64,000 nt of DNA from Enterobacter cancerogenus (GTDB taxonomy: Bacteria > Pseudomonadota > Gammaproteobacteria > Enterobacterales > Enterobacteriaceae), in the NCBI RefSeq assembly GCF_019047785.1, contig NZ_CP077290.1, positions 2,852,001 through 2,916,000 of the forward strand, read 5' to 3'. The notes beneath the pieces are model-generated. The model was not told the origin of the DNA and did no database searches. It was given only the letters and a program-made list of their open reading frames with translations. Both the position numbers and the translations under genes were made by a program. Each line of letters begins with the position of its first letter. The stretch's first letter is position 1. Of this stretch, positions 63,729 through 64,000 are shown one piece after another.

Positions 63729-64000
63729 ATGAAAAAACTCACGCCCCTGAGCCTGTTAATTCATGCGCTGATGTTTGTTCTGGCGTTAAGCTGGCTCTAT
63801 CCGTTCGTCTGGATGGTGGTGTCATCCCTGAAGCCCACGGCGCAGATTTACACCACGGATCTCTTTTCAGGCACGCTGACGCTTGAGAATTACACCTTCC
63901 TTTTTGATAACAGCAACCGGGCAGATAAACCGTTTCTGCGCACGCTGTTTAACTCGCTTTTCGTCTCCGTCACCGTGACCGCGAGCGTGACCGTCACCTC
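63729..64000 (+). CDS. ABC sugar permease, MalG type (partial)
   Basis: The first 90 codons of a second permease, cut by the window end. The ATG follows the previous stop directly. The first membrane segment (HALMFVLALSWLYPFVWMVV) and the following SSLKP, then ENYTFLF and FLRTLFNSLFVSV, are typical of MalG/UgpE-type permeases. The rest of the operon lies beyond this window. Confidence 0.85.
   Translation, partial: MKKLTPLSLLIHALMFVLALSWLYPFVWMVVSSLKPTAQIYTTDLFSGTLTLENYTFLFDNSNRADKPFLRTLFNSLFVSVTVTASVTVT

Overview
The window is chromosomal DNA from a member of the Enterobacteriaceae, most likely Enterobacter or a close relative (Lelliottia, Klebsiella group). Nearly every protein from IlvG to MetE can be lined up with its Escherichia coli counterpart over its full length, and the gene order follows the E. 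coli ilv-rep-rho-wec-hem-cya-uvrD-metE segment. Differences from E. coli are an intact ilvG, no rffG/rffH inside the wec operon, a lipoprotein gene between pldA and recQ, and a sugar-transport locus directly after metE. Calls rest on reading the sequence and on remembered family sequences; no database was searched.

Region 1 (1-9.7 kb) is branched-chain amino acid synthesis: the ilvL attenuator, microprotein ilvX, the ilvGMEDA operon, and the divergent ilvY regulator with ilvC, followed by ppiC. Region 2 (9.7-16.8 kb) is nucleic-acid and stress functions: rep, gppA, rhlB, trxA, rho. Region 3 (17-27.9 kb) is the enterobacterial common antigen (ECA) operon wecA-wzzE-wecBC-wecDE-wzxE-wecF-wzyE-wecG. 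Region 4 (28-30.5 kb) holds the yifK amino-acid permease, four tRNA genes (Arg, His, Leu, Pro) and the small RNA gene glmZ with a sigma-54 promoter and two GlrR-type palindromes.

Region 5 (30.5-45 kb) has the hemCDXY operon on the minus strand divergent from cyaA, then cyaY, lptM-dapF-yigA-xerC-yigB, SOS-regulated uvrD, and corA behind a leader. Region 6 (45-57.8 kb) has rarD, yigI, pldA, an uncharacterised lipoprotein, recQ, rhtC/rhtB, pldB, yigL, bioP, and the metR/metE pair with MetR and MetJ sites.

Region 7 (57.8 kb to the window end) is an accessory carbohydrate locus: a LacI-type repressor, a phosphohexomutase and an ABC ATPase on the minus strand, divergent from a lipoprotein solute-binding protein and two permeases (the last cut by the window end). 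CG-centred palindromes between the two arms are probable operators. This is the least predictable part of the window; its substrate is unknown. REP-type palindromes occur at many of the intergenic borders.
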